DNA of 64,000 nucleotides from Coptis chinensis (Eukaryota > Streptophyta > Magnoliopsida > Ranunculales > Ranunculaceae): NCBI GenBank assembly GCA_015680905.1, contig CM027381.1:68809501-68873500 (forward strand), given 5' to 3'. The position numbers and the translations under genes were made by a program. Within the stretch, counting starts at the first letter, position 1; every line of letters begins with the position of its first letter. Under the pieces are notes generated by a model. The model searched no databases. It was not told where the DNA came from and worked only from the letters and a program-made list of their open reading frames with translations. Shown here in pieces: positions 35,791-48,642 of the stretch.

Positions 35791-36634
35791 AATAGAGAGG
35801 TGGAGGCAAAATATAGAATTAAACAGAGAATAGTATCACTTTGGGTTACTCTATTTGTTTAATTCTCGTTTGGAGATGCCTCATTTTTTTTTAGTTGGTT
35901 TTCTAATTCAAAATATATCTCTATCCATATAGAGGTTTTGCCAAGAAGATTATACGTTAATCTGGTATCATTTTGGTTACTCTATGAGTATAACTTTCAT
36001 TTTTATATCCTATGGTTTTGAAAACTATGGAGAGATGTTTTAAGAAACTCGTACTCAAAAGCTATGATTCTAGATGTTACTACTTGAAAACAAATCATAA
36101 CAGATAATCTTAGGCAACTTTCATGTCGGCTTTGTGGTGAACCCAATCTAGACAGACAGAGCTTCAGCTACGCGAGTTGGGGGATTTACTAGGCAAGACA
36201 TGGAATGTCCTGATCTGGGCGAATAGCTTGGTGATATAGGTGACTCTTAGTAAGCAAGTCTGATCTCAAACCGCCCCTAGATTGCGTTGTTCTAGGGGTT
36301 GGTCTGTGTAAAATCTATTATCCATTTTGAAAAATTACTTAACTATTGATGTATCGAGAATCTATCATTAACAACACAAAGAAAACAAACATTTTTGAAA
36401 AAGAAGTGTAAAATAAAGAAAAGAAAAATTGTATACTTGCTTCACAGGTTCACACTTACTCCAACGACGAGTAAAAAATGTTTTACAAAGAATATGTGAG
36501 ATATGCTGTGGACTAAGGCTCCGGTACTTACAACCACACCCTCCAAGTGGAGAGATCTGGTTACCTTATTGATGTATTCCCTTTAAAGAAAAAGATGGAA
36601 TGGAATGGGAAAGGAATACATCGAAAAAGAAGAG
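35791..36634 (-). other. Non-coding spacer in element A
   Basis: Between the integrase stop and the small ORF. No coding signal recognised. Confidence 0.45.
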
Positions 36635-39251
36635 TCAATCCTTGTAGATGGGATATTTAAGAAAGATTTCTTCGACATTCGTATACCGTAACTCATGAAA
36701 ATGATTGAGGCGCTGACCATTGAATTTAAGGGTACTGTTGTCCTTATGGTTCTTTAAAATAATAGTCTCATAAGGGGTGAATTCAGTTATATTAAAAGGA
36801 CCAGTCCATCGAGTATTCAGTTTTTCTAGAAAAAGATGCAATCTCGAGTTATAAAGCAAAACTTTTTGACCAACTTCGAATTGTTTTCGTAAAATATGTT
36901 TGTCATGAATCCTTTTCATGTTGGTTTTTTAATATTTTGAAAGGTCATAAGCATCATTTCTAATCTCTTTGAGCTCATTTATTTGTAGTTTATGCTTTTC
37001 ACCTGCCGCATCAACATTATAATTAAGAGTTTTTATTGCCTACAGGGCATGATGCTCTAGTTCAACTGGTAGATGATAAAGTTTTCCAAAGACAAGCCTA
37101 TAGGGGGACATCCCTATAGGTGTTTTAAAAGCGGTTTTGTATGCCCATAGTGCATCGTTCAGATGGAGAGACCAGTCTTTCCTATTTGGATTAACTGTTT
37201 TCTCCAAGATACGTTTAATCTCTTGATTAGAGACTTCTACTTGACCACTTGTTTGAGGATGGTATGGAGTTGCAATCTTGTGGGTTACTCCATATTCTTT
37301 CATAATATGTTCAAAAAATCGATTGCAAAAATGTGATCCACCATCACTGATGATAGCTTTTCAAACACCGAATCTTGAAAAAATGTTTTCTTTTATAAAC
37401 CCGATGACTATTTTGTTATCATTGTTACGACATGGTATGTCTTCAATCCATTTAGATACATAGTCTACAGCTACTAGGATGTAGATGAACCTATTAGAAG
37501 TTGGGAAAGTTCCCATGAAATCGATTCCCCAGACGTCGAAAATCTCCACTATGAGAATGGGATTTAAAGGTATCATGTTATGTGCAGAAATACGATTGAG
37601 ATGTTGGCAATGAGCACATGCCTTGCAATGAAGAAATGCATCGCAAAAGAGTGTTGACCAGTAGAATCTACATTATAAGACCTTAAATTAGCAGTGATTT
37701 TATTTGCACTAAAATGCCTTTCACAAGCCTGCTCGTGGCAAAAGGAATGGACAGCAGATTGTTCCCATTCTGGAATGCAACGTCGGATGATCTGATCTGG
37801 GCAATATTTGAAAAGATATGGGTCATCCCAATGATAGTACTTTACTTGAGCCAGGAAATTCTTCCTCTAATTTCTATTCCACAATGGCAGAGTCTTTTCA
37901 ATCACCAGATAATTCACAATATCAGCATACAAGGGTGCAGAGAGAATCGCGTAAAGGTGCTCATCAGGAAAAAAAAATCTAAAGTGGGCTCGGAATCATT
38001 GTCACTATCATCAGTTAACCTAGACAGGTGGTCAGCTACTACATTTTCAACTCCTTTTTTATCTTTTATCTCCAAGGTGAATTCTTGCAGGAGAAGAATC
38101 CTTCGGATCAACCTCTGCTTAGTATCCTTCTTCGCGAGAAGGTACCTAAGTGCTGCATGATTAGTTTAGATTAAGGTTTTTGAACCTATTAAATAGGGAT
38201 GAAATTTGTCTAAAGCATAGACAATGGCTAAGAATTCCTTTTCAGTCGTCGTATACTTCCGTTGAGTCTTATTTAGTGTCTGACTTGCATAGTATACAAC
38301 TGTAGGTCTCTTATCATGTTTTTAACCTAGATCAGCGCCAACAACATAGTCGCTGGCATCACACATGAGCTCAAAAAGTTTTGACTAGTTAGGAGGTTGA
38401 ATTATATGTGTAGTTATTAAGACGGCTTTCAACTTTTCAAAAGCCTGCATGCATTCTGAGTTAAACTCAAAGGGTGCATCTTTATAAGAAGATTAGTTAA
38501 AGGTTTAGCAATTTTTGAGAAATCTCGGATGAATCTTCGATAAAATCCAGCATGGCCTAGGAAGGCTCGTATGTCACGGATGTTCTGTGGAATAGGTAGA
38601 GTAGAAATTTTGTCTATTTTACCTTTATCTACTTCTATACCATTTTTAGACACAATGTGATCTGACACTATTTCCTTTTTTACCATGAAGTGACAATTTT
38701 CCCAATTAAGGACCATATTCTTTTCCTGACAACACGCCAATACTTTGGATAAGTTGGATAAGCAATCGTCGAAAGAATCTCCATAGAGGGAAAAATCATC
38801 CATAAACACTTCAATGAATTTCTCCACCATATCACTGAAAATGTGTAGCATGCATCGTTGAAATGTGGTAGGTGTATTGTAGAGACCGAAGGGCATACGT
38901 GCATAAGCAGCATATATTCCAAAAGGGCAGGTGAAGGTAGTCTTTTCTTGATCTGCTTCATCAATTAAAATCTGAAAGTACCCTGAATACCCATCCAAGA
39001 AATAGTAATAAGTATGTCCTGCTAAACGTTCAAGCATCTGATCTATAAATGGAAGGGGAAAGTGATCTTTCCTTGTGATGGCATTCAGCTTCCGATAATC
39101 AATACAAATCCTTCACATGATGGGAACACGTGCTGGTATCAACTCTCCTTCCTTATTAAGGACCATTCTAATCCTAGATTTCTTTGGTACCACATGAATA
39201 GGGCTGACCCATATATGGGGTAAATGATTCCAGCATCCAGTAATCTCAGGA

Positions 39252-39256
<5 letters not shown>
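36635..39256 (-). pseudogene. Element A pol: RT (3' part), RNase H, integrase
   Basis: RT: FPLPFIDQMLERLAGH, FLDGYSGYFQI, PFGLYNTPTTFQRCM and the catalytic VFMDDFS (39256-38429). RNase H/connection: [28 protein letters not shown] (about 38111-37914). Integrase: zinc-finger region degraded (about 37800-37600), core GIDFMGTFP (first Asp), [10 protein letters not shown] (second Asp), [20 protein letters not shown] (Glu), and a C-terminal WTGPFNITEF..KFNGQRL (to 36635). The D,D,E residues are present, but stops after FGV, HHAL and SKY break the frame. Order RT-RNase H-integrase defines Ty3/gypsy. The preceding RT codons are separated from this block by a 5.9-kb LINE. Confidence 0.88.
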
Positions 39257-39284
<28 letters not shown>

Positions 39285-39472
39285 AAACGTTTATGAGGGG
39301 TTTGGCAGACCCCAACCTGTATTAATCAAACTCTCTGGTACAACTTACCAATAACATCTTCCTCTACTATAACATTAAGCTCATACGTAAGAGGAGGAAT
39401 GCTTACAAAAGTAACTCCAGGATTTATAATTCTATCCCGAGTAGTACTAGTCTTAGCCATCGTCCGCCGCTT

Positions 39473-42400
39473 CTATTCTTTTCCCCTATACACATGGGAC
39501 ACACTAACCGACCCACATTGGTTCATTAGCCTCCAGATGCCTTCCACTGTATCGAGACAGTACCAAGGGCTTAGCTCCTGTCTGTTAATTACTTGGAATG
39601 CTCTTAGAGAATCAGATTCAACCAGAATCATATTACAGTTAACACTGAGAGCTGCCAGAAGACCAGCCTCAATTCCTTTTAACTCTTGGATAATCACCGA
39701 TCGTAAGTTCACATTTCTCATGTATAAGAGTATAGGAGATCCCTCATGGTTCCTCAGTATACCGCCATATCAAGCTCTATCTTCAGTCACCGACCCATCC
39801 GAATTGATCTTGACGAAACCAACAGGTGGTTTGGTCCATTTAACTAGCTCTGCCGCTCGCTGCCTTATTGTGATCTCAATACCCAGTCTCGCAATCAAAT
39901 ACCTAGTCGCTGAAGAAGAGTCCTCAGTGGACTTGATAACTCGCTACAAGTATGTTTTCATCTTCTCCATGATGTAGCTGCTAATCGACTCTGCAGAATG
40001 AGCTATGTTCCTGAACCTCCTGCTATTCCTCTCGCTCCAAATCCCATACACAACTTGCACAAATCATCACCCTTTGTTATCTCACTTGAGATCGTGGTTC
40101 GATCTTGTCTTTATGCGCATGAAACTTCCACTCTGCGGTGGATTCGCGAACTACTCCCAACCCCAGATTATCTTTAATCACAGCCCAAATCTTGTTTGTG
40201 AACGCAATTGATTGAAGTAGAGGTGCTTCGAAGTTTTCTCGGGAGTTTGTCGTTACACAAACAACACTCTGAGTGAGAGAGAATCTTCCTGTGAATCAGT
40301 CGATCTTGTGTTGCCAAACATCCCGCAAACAATTTCCAGGTGATGAAAGAATGTTTCGGAACATTATATTTGCCCCACACCAATTTGTACCAACCAACCT
40401 TTTCTCTCATCTTCTTGATGGACATGTAAGCTGACTTTGTGGAGAATCTACCTGAACTTGTGGCAGTCCACACTACCAAATCTTGAACCATGTTGACATT
40501 GATGGGAGTCTGTAAGATTATTGATTTCAACTCCCCGTCTGGCAAGTTGAGGACCTTGTCGTTCTAGGTACCATTCGTAATTAGCTCGCTTACTTTAGCA
40601 TCATCTGGTTCATGGATGAAATTTCTAGCTTGTGCATTGTGGATTAGCAACGTAGAGGCTATCCAAGGATCGTGCCATAAACTTGTTCCTTCTCCATTAG
40701 CAATCAAGCATCTAATATATTTCCGAGCAATCTTTCTGTGTTTCAGTATACTCCTCCACACCCACGAGCAATCCGAAGGAATCTTCATAGTCCAGAAGTG
40801 TTTCTGTCGAATGTGGTACTCCCAAGTCCACTTTGTCCGCAGAGTTTCTTCCTTAGTAGCAACCTTAAATACCAACCCACAGTATGCTGCTTTGTTCCAT
40901 ACCTTAGGATCAATAATGCTCAGTCCTCCTTCCTCCTTATGCAACCTCAAAGTTGCATGACTTGCTTTATGCATCTTCACTTGCACCAAATCTCCAGACC
41001 ATAGAAATCTGTTACAGAGTTTTGCGACCTTGTCCAAAACACCAACTGGAATGATAAAAATCTTCGCCCAATATATATGAAACGAGGACAGGATAGACTG
41101 TATAAGCTGTAATCTGCCCGCATAAGATAAAGACCTGTTCTTCCAGTTGGACATTCTCATGGTGATTTTTTCAATCAGTGGCAAGCAATCCTTGGAGCTG
41201 ATTCTATCAGAAGTGAGCGGCAGCCCCAGATCTTTTATGGGAGGGGTGACCAGTTGAACCCCCAACAACCCAGCAAGAGCTAGCCCATCATCATTTGTCA
41301 TACTACTAGTGAGTATAGACGTCTTCAGAGTATTTATCTTCAGCCCTATGAGAGAAGAGAAATAATTGATTGCCGATTTAACAGCCAATATAGAGCCAGC
41401 TTCCCCTTTACAAAACAGTAGAACATCATCAGCAAAACTCAGATGAGTTATTGCAAGTCTTTTACACCTAGAATGAGGCTTGATGCCTTTCAACAGGAGC
41501 CCTTGCTTCAGCAGACCACCTAACAGTTCCATTACTAGTACGAATAAATACGGAGACAAAGGATCACCTTGCCTTAACCCTCGTTTCCCTTCAAAGAATC
41601 CATATGGACTACCATTGACAAGGACTGAATACCAAGGAGATGAGAAGCACATAACTAGCCAGCCAATAAACTTGTCGGGGAATCTGAATCTCTTGAGCAC
41701 CAGCAGTAGGGATTCCTAGCTAACAGTGTCATAAGCTTTTTGGATATCTACTTTGATAGTACATCTTTGCGGCCCATGCTTTCTGTTGTATCCTCTGAGC
41801 AACTCGTGAGCCAGTAGAAGATTATCCTGTATACATCCTCCAGGAACGAATGCTGACTGATTAAGAGCGATCAACTGTTCCATGTAAGGCTTCATCCTAT
41901 TATTGAGTATCTTAGCAATACATTTATAAGTAATATTGCAAAGATGCAATCGGATCGAAATTCATCAACCTCGTGAAACAACAGGGCTTTTTAGGAACCG
42001 GACATAGAAATGTTGCATTAGTTCCTTTATGAATTTTGTTATGACCGAACACTTCCTTGACAGCTCTTAGGAAGTCTTCACCGACTATGTCCCATGAATC
42101 TTTGAAGAAGAATGTTTGATAGCCATCGTGCCCCGGGATTTAAAGTCCTCCATATCAAATAAAGCTCGTTATAATTTCCCCATTTGTAACCTCTTTCCTC
42201 GACAATTTTGTTTGTACCGTGATCCACCAAACCACTAACCGGTATGTCCTCCAACAAGAACCCAAGACTTTGCCGTCGAGCCTCAACTCCCGGAAGGTCC
42301 CGAAGAAATTGATGAAAGTGTTGGACACTTGTGCTACTCCTTCATGTTTTACCCCTCCATATCCTGAAACGGACCACACAAAAATTACGGTTCCTTCTTT

Positions 42401-43525
42401 CTTTTATTGCTTGATGGAAGAATGCATTTCCTTTATCGCCGTAATCTAGCCAATCATTTTCGGCTTTGGCCTTAAGATCCATATACTCCATCTCAATCAA
42501 TTTACATAGGAGAGTTCTAGCTTTTCTTTCTTTTTCACATAACTGGAGATCTGTAGGGGAACTTTGTAGCTCATTCTGTAATCTGTGAAGATCCTCCCTT
42601 GTTGCCTCAGTTTTTATATGAATATCGGACATATGCACCCTAGCCCATCCTCGCAGTTTAGACTTCAGAATCTTCAATTTTTGGACCAAGATATATAGAC
42701 AAACCGCCCATCACCTCTCAGATCCCACACTTGCTTAACCAACTCTTTGAAACTGTCATGAAGGGCCCAAGAATTACAAAACCTCGAAAGGAACTCTCCC
42801 TTTTTCAGCATCAACCAAGCGGACTATCATGGGAGAATGGTCCAAATTCCTTTGCGGCAGAAATTCAGCCGGGCATGCACAAACAAAGACGCGACCGTGA
42901 GGATGTTGATAAGCACCCCTGCCTATCTTTGACCATTTCCTATTTGCTCCTACTCCATAATTAGTCCACGTAAAATAACACCCCTGTTGCTTTTAAATCA
43001 AACAACCCTCAGATCGACTAGACAAATTCCCTAAAAGGAACTTTTTCTCGAGGATGGACCAGCTCCCCTATCCTCTCATGAGAATAGAGCACATTATTAA
43101 AATCTCCCTGTACATACCAAGGTCCTGTAAAACTATTGTGAAGCTGCCGTAGATCCTGCCACAGCCCTAATCTCTCCTGGCTATTATTACTCGCATAGAT
43201 AAGCGTTGATAGGAAGCTAGCTGAGTTAGGACGAATAGTCACCCTGTAGTGTACAAACCGAAATGCTCTCTTGAATCTTACTCACGTCCACAAAATTTGG
43301 GTTCCAAAGAATCCATATTCTACCCCCAGGATTACTACTATAATTACTCTCAAAATGCCAATTCGGAGCACATATATCACTAATATTTTTCCTCTTCTCC
43401 TCCTTTACTTTCGTTTCCAGAAGCCCCAACAAGCAAAGATTATTCTTCAGAATGAATTTATTCACTTCCTTTGCTTTTTTTATTTCGTTTAGTCCCCTGA
43501 TATTCCATGTTCCAATCTTGATCAT
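39473..43525 (-). pseudogene. LINE ORF2: endonuclease, reverse transcriptase, zf-RVT, RNase H
   Basis: Endonuclease: KIGTWNIRGLNEIKKAKEV, LLETKVKEEKRK, GPWYVQGDFNNVLYSHER (43525-43018). Linker: KILKSKLRGWARVHMSDIHI (42689-42342). RT: RMKPYMEQLIALNQSAFVPG, CTIKVDIQKAYDTVS (stop), VNGSPYGFFEGKRGLRQGDP, LSFADDVLLF as catalytic FADD (41949-40564). zf-RVT region SHSECCLCNDKLP (near 40280). RNase H: KINSDGS, QELKGIEAG, VESDSLRAF (about 39840-39473), with the three acidic residues visible. Several stops and frameshifts are spread along it, but all domains can be followed, so it is younger than the LINE at 2840-6872. The presence of RNase H separates it from that family. Confidence 0.87.
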
Positions 43526-43543
43526 TTTGCTTAATGTTTATTA

Positions 43544-44932
43544 CTACCGGACCCACCCCTTTGGTCTCCCTTTCTTCTTCCTCTCAGATACCTGAGCATG
43601 CTTTCCCTGAGCTGTACTTCCATCCTCATTGTTTATCTCGCTGAGTTCTGCTCTTTTCTGTCCCCTGGTTTTAGCTTTCACCACCTTTTCCTTAACCGGC
43701 TCATGATCTGTGAAGAATTCTACAGGATTTCCTTCAGAAATATCGTCCTCAATCTCATCATCACTGGCTGCCAACACCTGAAACACATTTTGTTCCTTCA
43801 GAAACTGTTCCTTTTGGCTAATATCCAGGTTTCTCTGGTGAAGCTGGTCAGAACCAGCTGTGATGGATCACTAGTTCTAATCCCCTCTGGGCTGAAGCCA
43901 TGCTATCCTTTCGAGGAATGTCGGACATTACTAATTGCTGGGCCACTAGCATAGGACAGCCTGTTCCTTCCTCTGAATCTGGGACATAGTTTACCATACT
44001 CAATCCATTTCCTTGCTGTTCTCCTGCCCCTTCATCCTCACATTCTGCATAGTTAGAGCCCCCATCTGTAGTATCCTCTTGCTCTTGAACTTGCACTTCC
44101 TCATGTGTGTTCCCTGTACAGTTTACAGGCTTAACACGCCAAACTTGTTTTGGTCGAGAGGGACAGCTTGAAAGCTTGTGACCAAACCTATTACACCTAG
44201 AGCATGACAGAGGTACCCAGGGGTATTCAAGATTAATAACTATTTTTTCATCCCCCATTTTCACTTGAATCGAACTCTTATATTCATAGTCTATATGAAC
44301 AACTACACAGATCTTAGCATACATCAATCTAGTTCTTTCAATGGTGGCCTCATCAGTTCGCAAGGGTTCCCCAATCAAGCTAGCTATATATCCCAACCCT
44401 TCGTCTGTCCACAATTCCTTTGGCAAATCCATAAGTTTTACCCAAATTGGGATACTTGTTATCTTAGTCTTTTGAGCTTCAACTTCTCGAGACCATTGAC
44501 GAATCACAAATAGCTTACCTGCTATAAATATCGGGTCTGCTTCCAATACCTGTTTTCTGTCTTCATCCTGGTTAAACTTAAAGTAGAAAGCTCACGATAA
44601 GTTGATATTGAGTAACTGCCTTTAACCTTCCACTGCCGAGCCAGAGCAGCTTTAACCATTGGGAAAGGTAGCCGTTTTTCTACAAAAAACCCCACCACAT
44701 ATTCACTCCACATAGAGACTCCTTTCTCAACAATATTAACTGGAATTTCCGCTATCCCATCCACCTGATGAGTCTCAAATCTTCTCAGAGAAGTATTTCT
44801 TGAGCTTGTTCCAGCTGAAAACAAAGCTCTCCAGGAGCCCTGTCCTCCCATAACCGAGGGACCGTCAACAGCAGGACCAAGACCAGCCATAACGAACTCC
44901 CAGAAAAGCCGAGTCACAAGCACAAAGGCCAA
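43544..44932 (-). pseudogene. LINE ORF1: nucleic-acid-binding gag-like protein
   Basis: An N-terminal DUF4283-type region (FFVEKRLPFPMVKAALARQW, then after a frame change FIAGKLFVIRQWSREVEAQ and IPIWVKLMDLPKELWTDEGL) is followed by a CCHC zinc knuckle CSRCNRFGHKLSSC, a Glu/Gln-rich acidic stretch, and a basic tail RKKKGRPKGWVR. It would bind LINE RNA in the ribonucleoprotein. Two frame changes (near 44540 and 43850) separate the parts. The spacing of 18 bp to the ORF2 ATG is normal for plant LINEs. Confidence 0.82.
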
Positions 44933-45139
44933 GAAGAAGCTTCCTATCCTATACGAACTAACACTGTACTCAGTGCAGGATTTTACCGAAATAGGAAAGA
45001 AGAGAGGAAGAGAAGGATAAACCTATCGTTACCTACTATTTTTTTCTAAAAGAGGAACTAACAAGGACCACTGGATCATGAAGCAAACTATGTTAAGTCT
45101 CTACTGGTCGCCCACAACAAGGTCCCCATTAAGTTTACT

Positions 45140-46132
45140 ACCTCTTTCATAGTTGGATTTAACTAGCACTGTGGATTTCTAGAGGTCTTGGCATTCTCTT
45201 CTAGGTGAATCCGATGGGTGTAAATCTTTGGATTAATTTCTTTTATATCATCAAGAGACCAACCAATGGCAGAACGGTGTTCTTGAATTACTCTAATTAA
45301 GCGCTCTTCTTCCTCTTTTGATAACTGGGATGAAATGATGATAGGATGTGTACCATCGGTATCAAGATAGATATATTTTAGGTCAGGAGGGAGAGGCTTA
45401 AGAGCAGGAGTAGGTGTTGTGGGTAACAATGTCTCTATAAGATTCTGTTCTTCCATTGAAAACACCTGGGCTAGTGATGTCTCTTTATGTTCAAGTACCT
45501 CATCATCTGAAGTGCATAAGGGAACCGATTCCAAAGTTACCAAGGTCTCTTCTTTATATTGATCCATATCAAACTTTGAATCTCTGAAGGATAAGAACCG
45601 ATGTACCTTATTTTATGGGAAAGTCCAGTCACAGTACTCTTGCACTACACTAACTTCGTCATCCAACTCTTCTTCCATCTGCTGTTGCATCATCTTGAAA
45701 ACATTGACTTCTACTGAGAGGTTCTCGAAAGACATGGTCATAGATCTATTACGACAATTTATGAGGGCGTTGGCAATTTCCAAGAATGGGCACCCTAGAA
45801 TGATGGGTATGGTATCATGAGCTATTTCTGTGTCAAGGATGACAAAATCAACAGGATAGTAAAAATCCTTAACCTTGACAAGCACATTTTCGACCACTCT
45901 TTTTAGGTATTTGATGGATCGGTCGGCTAATTGCAATGTCATGGCGGTAGGTGAAGCTTGTGGAAACCAAGTTGTTTAAATAAGTAGTTAGGAAGGAGGT
46001 TAAACACTTGCTCCAAAATTGAGCAAGGCAGTTGCAGTGTACTTGTCTCCTATAGTGCAAGGGATGGTAGGACGACTAGGATCTTTATATTTGACGATTC
46101 CGTTGGTCTCTGTGAGGGATGTAAATTGTTCT
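45140..46132 (-). pseudogene. Element A protease and N-terminal RT
   Basis: Protease: PSRPTIPCTIGDKYTATALL, then NFGAS where the family has DLGAS (46110-46019), and MTLQLADRSIKYLKRVVENV, DFVILDTEIAHDTIPIILGC (45942-45613). Then a spacer and the RT lead DLKYIYLDTDGTHPIIISSQ, VIQEHRSAIGWSLDDIKEIN and THRIHLEENAKTSRNPQC (45567-45163). Apparent Asp to Asn change and a stop directly after GASV would inactivate the protease. On its right the reading is cut by element D at the GTAAG duplication, and gag continues at 51190. Confidence 0.83.
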
Positions 46133-46137
46133 GTAAG

Positions 46138-47667
46138 TGATAAGTGCTCAAAAGTAATGATTTATAACCCCAATAATGTGTATGTTAGTCTCAATTTTAT
46201 ATTTAAATATTCTAATATGATGCAATTTGAGTTTTTTGTAGGTCAAAGAACCTAAATATGAAATATGGAGGGAAAAAAAGTCAAACAAGTCAAAAAGGAG
46301 TCACTGGGAATTACAGCTAAAGGCCTAGGGCAAAAATATTATATTTGTCTCCATAAGTGCCAAGCCTAATAGGACTCTAAAAGAGGATAATAATTGAGTT
46401 AGAAGAGTCTTCAATATGATCTCAAAGCCTTAATTTCGACTTCATAGGAAGATGAGATCAACATGGAAAAGAAGTCAGAGTTTCACAAGAATTAGGAAAC
46501 TGAAAGTCATCGTCAAGTCGCAAATTGGGAAATAGCCTGCAGGGCAAAGTGGGCCACGTCCAACTTTGGTCCAACCGAATTTAACTTTTCCAGGATTGCT
46601 TCTAGAAAGATTACAGAGAGTTTGACACCAAATAAACATAAGATTCGGATCTCTATCCAGACGAGCATGTAAGCCAATATATAAGGCACAAAAATCTCAG
46701 TTTACATCATCTAGGAAATTTAGTGTTTGCATTTTAGATCTAGAATTAAGAGAGAAGAAAGTTCAGACCTTTTCACCATTAATAGCTATAAAGATTATTC
46801 CTTTTCATATTGTGTTCATAGCATAGTATGAGGGGCTAATCTCCCTTCTCTTGGGAGGGAGATGAAGCCTTTTCGTGATGTTTTAGTTTAGTTCTTCTTC
46901 TATCATGTTTTAGTTTAAATCCCTCATTAAGTTTTTTTCTTATTCGTCCATTGATCTAACGCCCCCTGGAGGAGGTTAGGAGGTCTTAGGGTAATTCAAG
47001 ATTGTGTAGAGCCAAATACCACAAACCCTAGATTCTTTTCTTCTAGTTTTTAGTGTTCTAGTGTGATGATTGGATTCTTTATGGAACCTTAATTAGTTGT
47101 ATGGTTAATGCCACATGTGGATTTTCCATGGCACCTAGAGTTGTATATTGAATGCCACTTAAAGCACAATTTGGTTAGATAGAAGATATCATTGGAGATT
47201 GAAGAAGTATTTAATGGAAAGATAGAAAGCACGTTGAAAGCCACATATTATCATCATGGTTATGAGCATAAGGTTTGTAGGTATGGTGAGTTTCTATTGG
47301 TGATTTATATTAAGCATGATAGGTAGATCTATTAGACTAATTCTATGATTTTGGTGGATTCATCTCTCCCAAGATATTCTCTCTCTTGATTCATATTCAT
47401 ATATTTAATTTAGTTTATTTTATGCATAGTTTACATCTCAAATCAAATCAATTATATATTCATCATTACTTAGCCACATCTTTTACTTGCATCCATTAGA
47501 GTAATTTAGATTAGAAATTTCTATTATCATCACTTAGTTATTTAGAGTAGGATTGATACCTTGCTAGCCACTATACTAATCAATATTTAATAGGCTAAGT
47601 AAGATTTGCAAAAAAGATAATGAACACAAACAACGACATACAAATAATTACGGTTTATGCTTTTTCA
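46138..47667 (+). repeat. 5' LTR of element D (1,530 bp)
   Basis: TG..CA ends. Its last 840 bp (46827-47667) are nearly identical to 50346-51184. The sequence following it (atgcaaaccgtctgccgc) is where a primer-binding site is expected and resembles a decayed TGGCGCCGTCTGCCG type. Confidence 0.88.
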
Positions 47668-47824
47668 ATGCAAACCGTCTGCCGCTAAATTGATTAGGTG
47701 ATAGACTACTTAATTTAGGAATTCATATAGTATAAATTGCATATTTAGCATAATTAGATTAATTTAGCATAATTCAATTAGATTTGCATAGTAAAAAGTA
47801 TTTCCATAAAGTTTAGTGTTTGTT

Positions 47825-48490
47825 TAACAGAAAAGAACAGTACAGAAAATGTATTTATAAATTTCAAAAAATTCTAAAATTTTACAGAGTTGATCTATAC
47901 AGTATCAGTAATTTATTGAATTTTATTTGAATTTTTAGTACTTGTCTTACCTGGATAACTAACATCGTCTTTGCAGTACCCCATTTTCAGTTTTCAGGAC
48001 GCAAGCATCTGTAAAAACAGTCAAGCAGAGCTAATTGCACATTATCAAAAATTCTAAATTTTTTACAAGAGGTACCTCGATTTGTCAGGAGCTTTCAGTA
48101 AAAAATTGAGTATTTTTTGACCTGTTTTGACCACTTAACTAGTTGCTTGTTTTCAGTGTGTTTCTGCAGCTTTTCAGGACCAAGGTCTCTGGAAGAACAG
48201 TCGAGAAGAAGGATCTATAAAATTCCAAATAATCCAAACATTTTACAGGATCATCCCTGACACGTCAGGAGACTCCAGTAAAACTTTCGTGATTTTTAGT
48301 GCTCTTTTACATATTTATTTAATCGATTGTTTACAGTGTGTGCAGAAAACTTCTTCACTGGACTCTGCAGGATTTAACAGTATAGAAGAGGAACTTAGCA
48401 AGCTCTGATTGCTCTGAAATTTTACAGGCTACTTCCTGGACGTATCAGGTAGCTGCTATAAAAATTTCAAAATTTTTGGACTTGTTTTGC
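47825..48490 (+). repeat. Degenerate tandem repeats in the leader of element D
   Basis: About four units of roughly 170-185 bp between LTR and gag. Each holds AACAGTnnAG.., an AAATTnnAAA..TTTTACAG/TTTTACAA motif, a CGT/GTCAGG.GnnnncAGTAAA block and a TTTGnCC..TTTT block. Confidence 0.65.
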
Positions 48491-48642
48491 TTGCTGTAAC
48501 AGTAAGTGCTTCTCTTCTACCGTGAATCCCCTGTTAGCGGTTTCATAATTAGCATTAATAGTTAGCATCATATAGTTTGATAATATAATTTAGTTAATTA
48601 AGTGCATATTAGATTATTTTATATAGCTTTATTATCTAGTGC

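Larger units (their letters stand above)
39257..45130 (-). mobile_element. Near full-length L1-type LINE inside element A RT
   Basis: The minus-strand A-tail is the T-run at 39257-39283, and the 5' end is near 45130, where the RT reading NPTMKEVV of element A breaks off. The RT reading resumes with ILRLLDAGIIYPI at 39255, showing insertion into a single ORF. It contains ORF1 (44932-43544) and ORF2 (43525-39473) in LINE order. I found no clear target duplication. The 5' border is estimated from the loss of gypsy reading. Confidence 0.82.
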
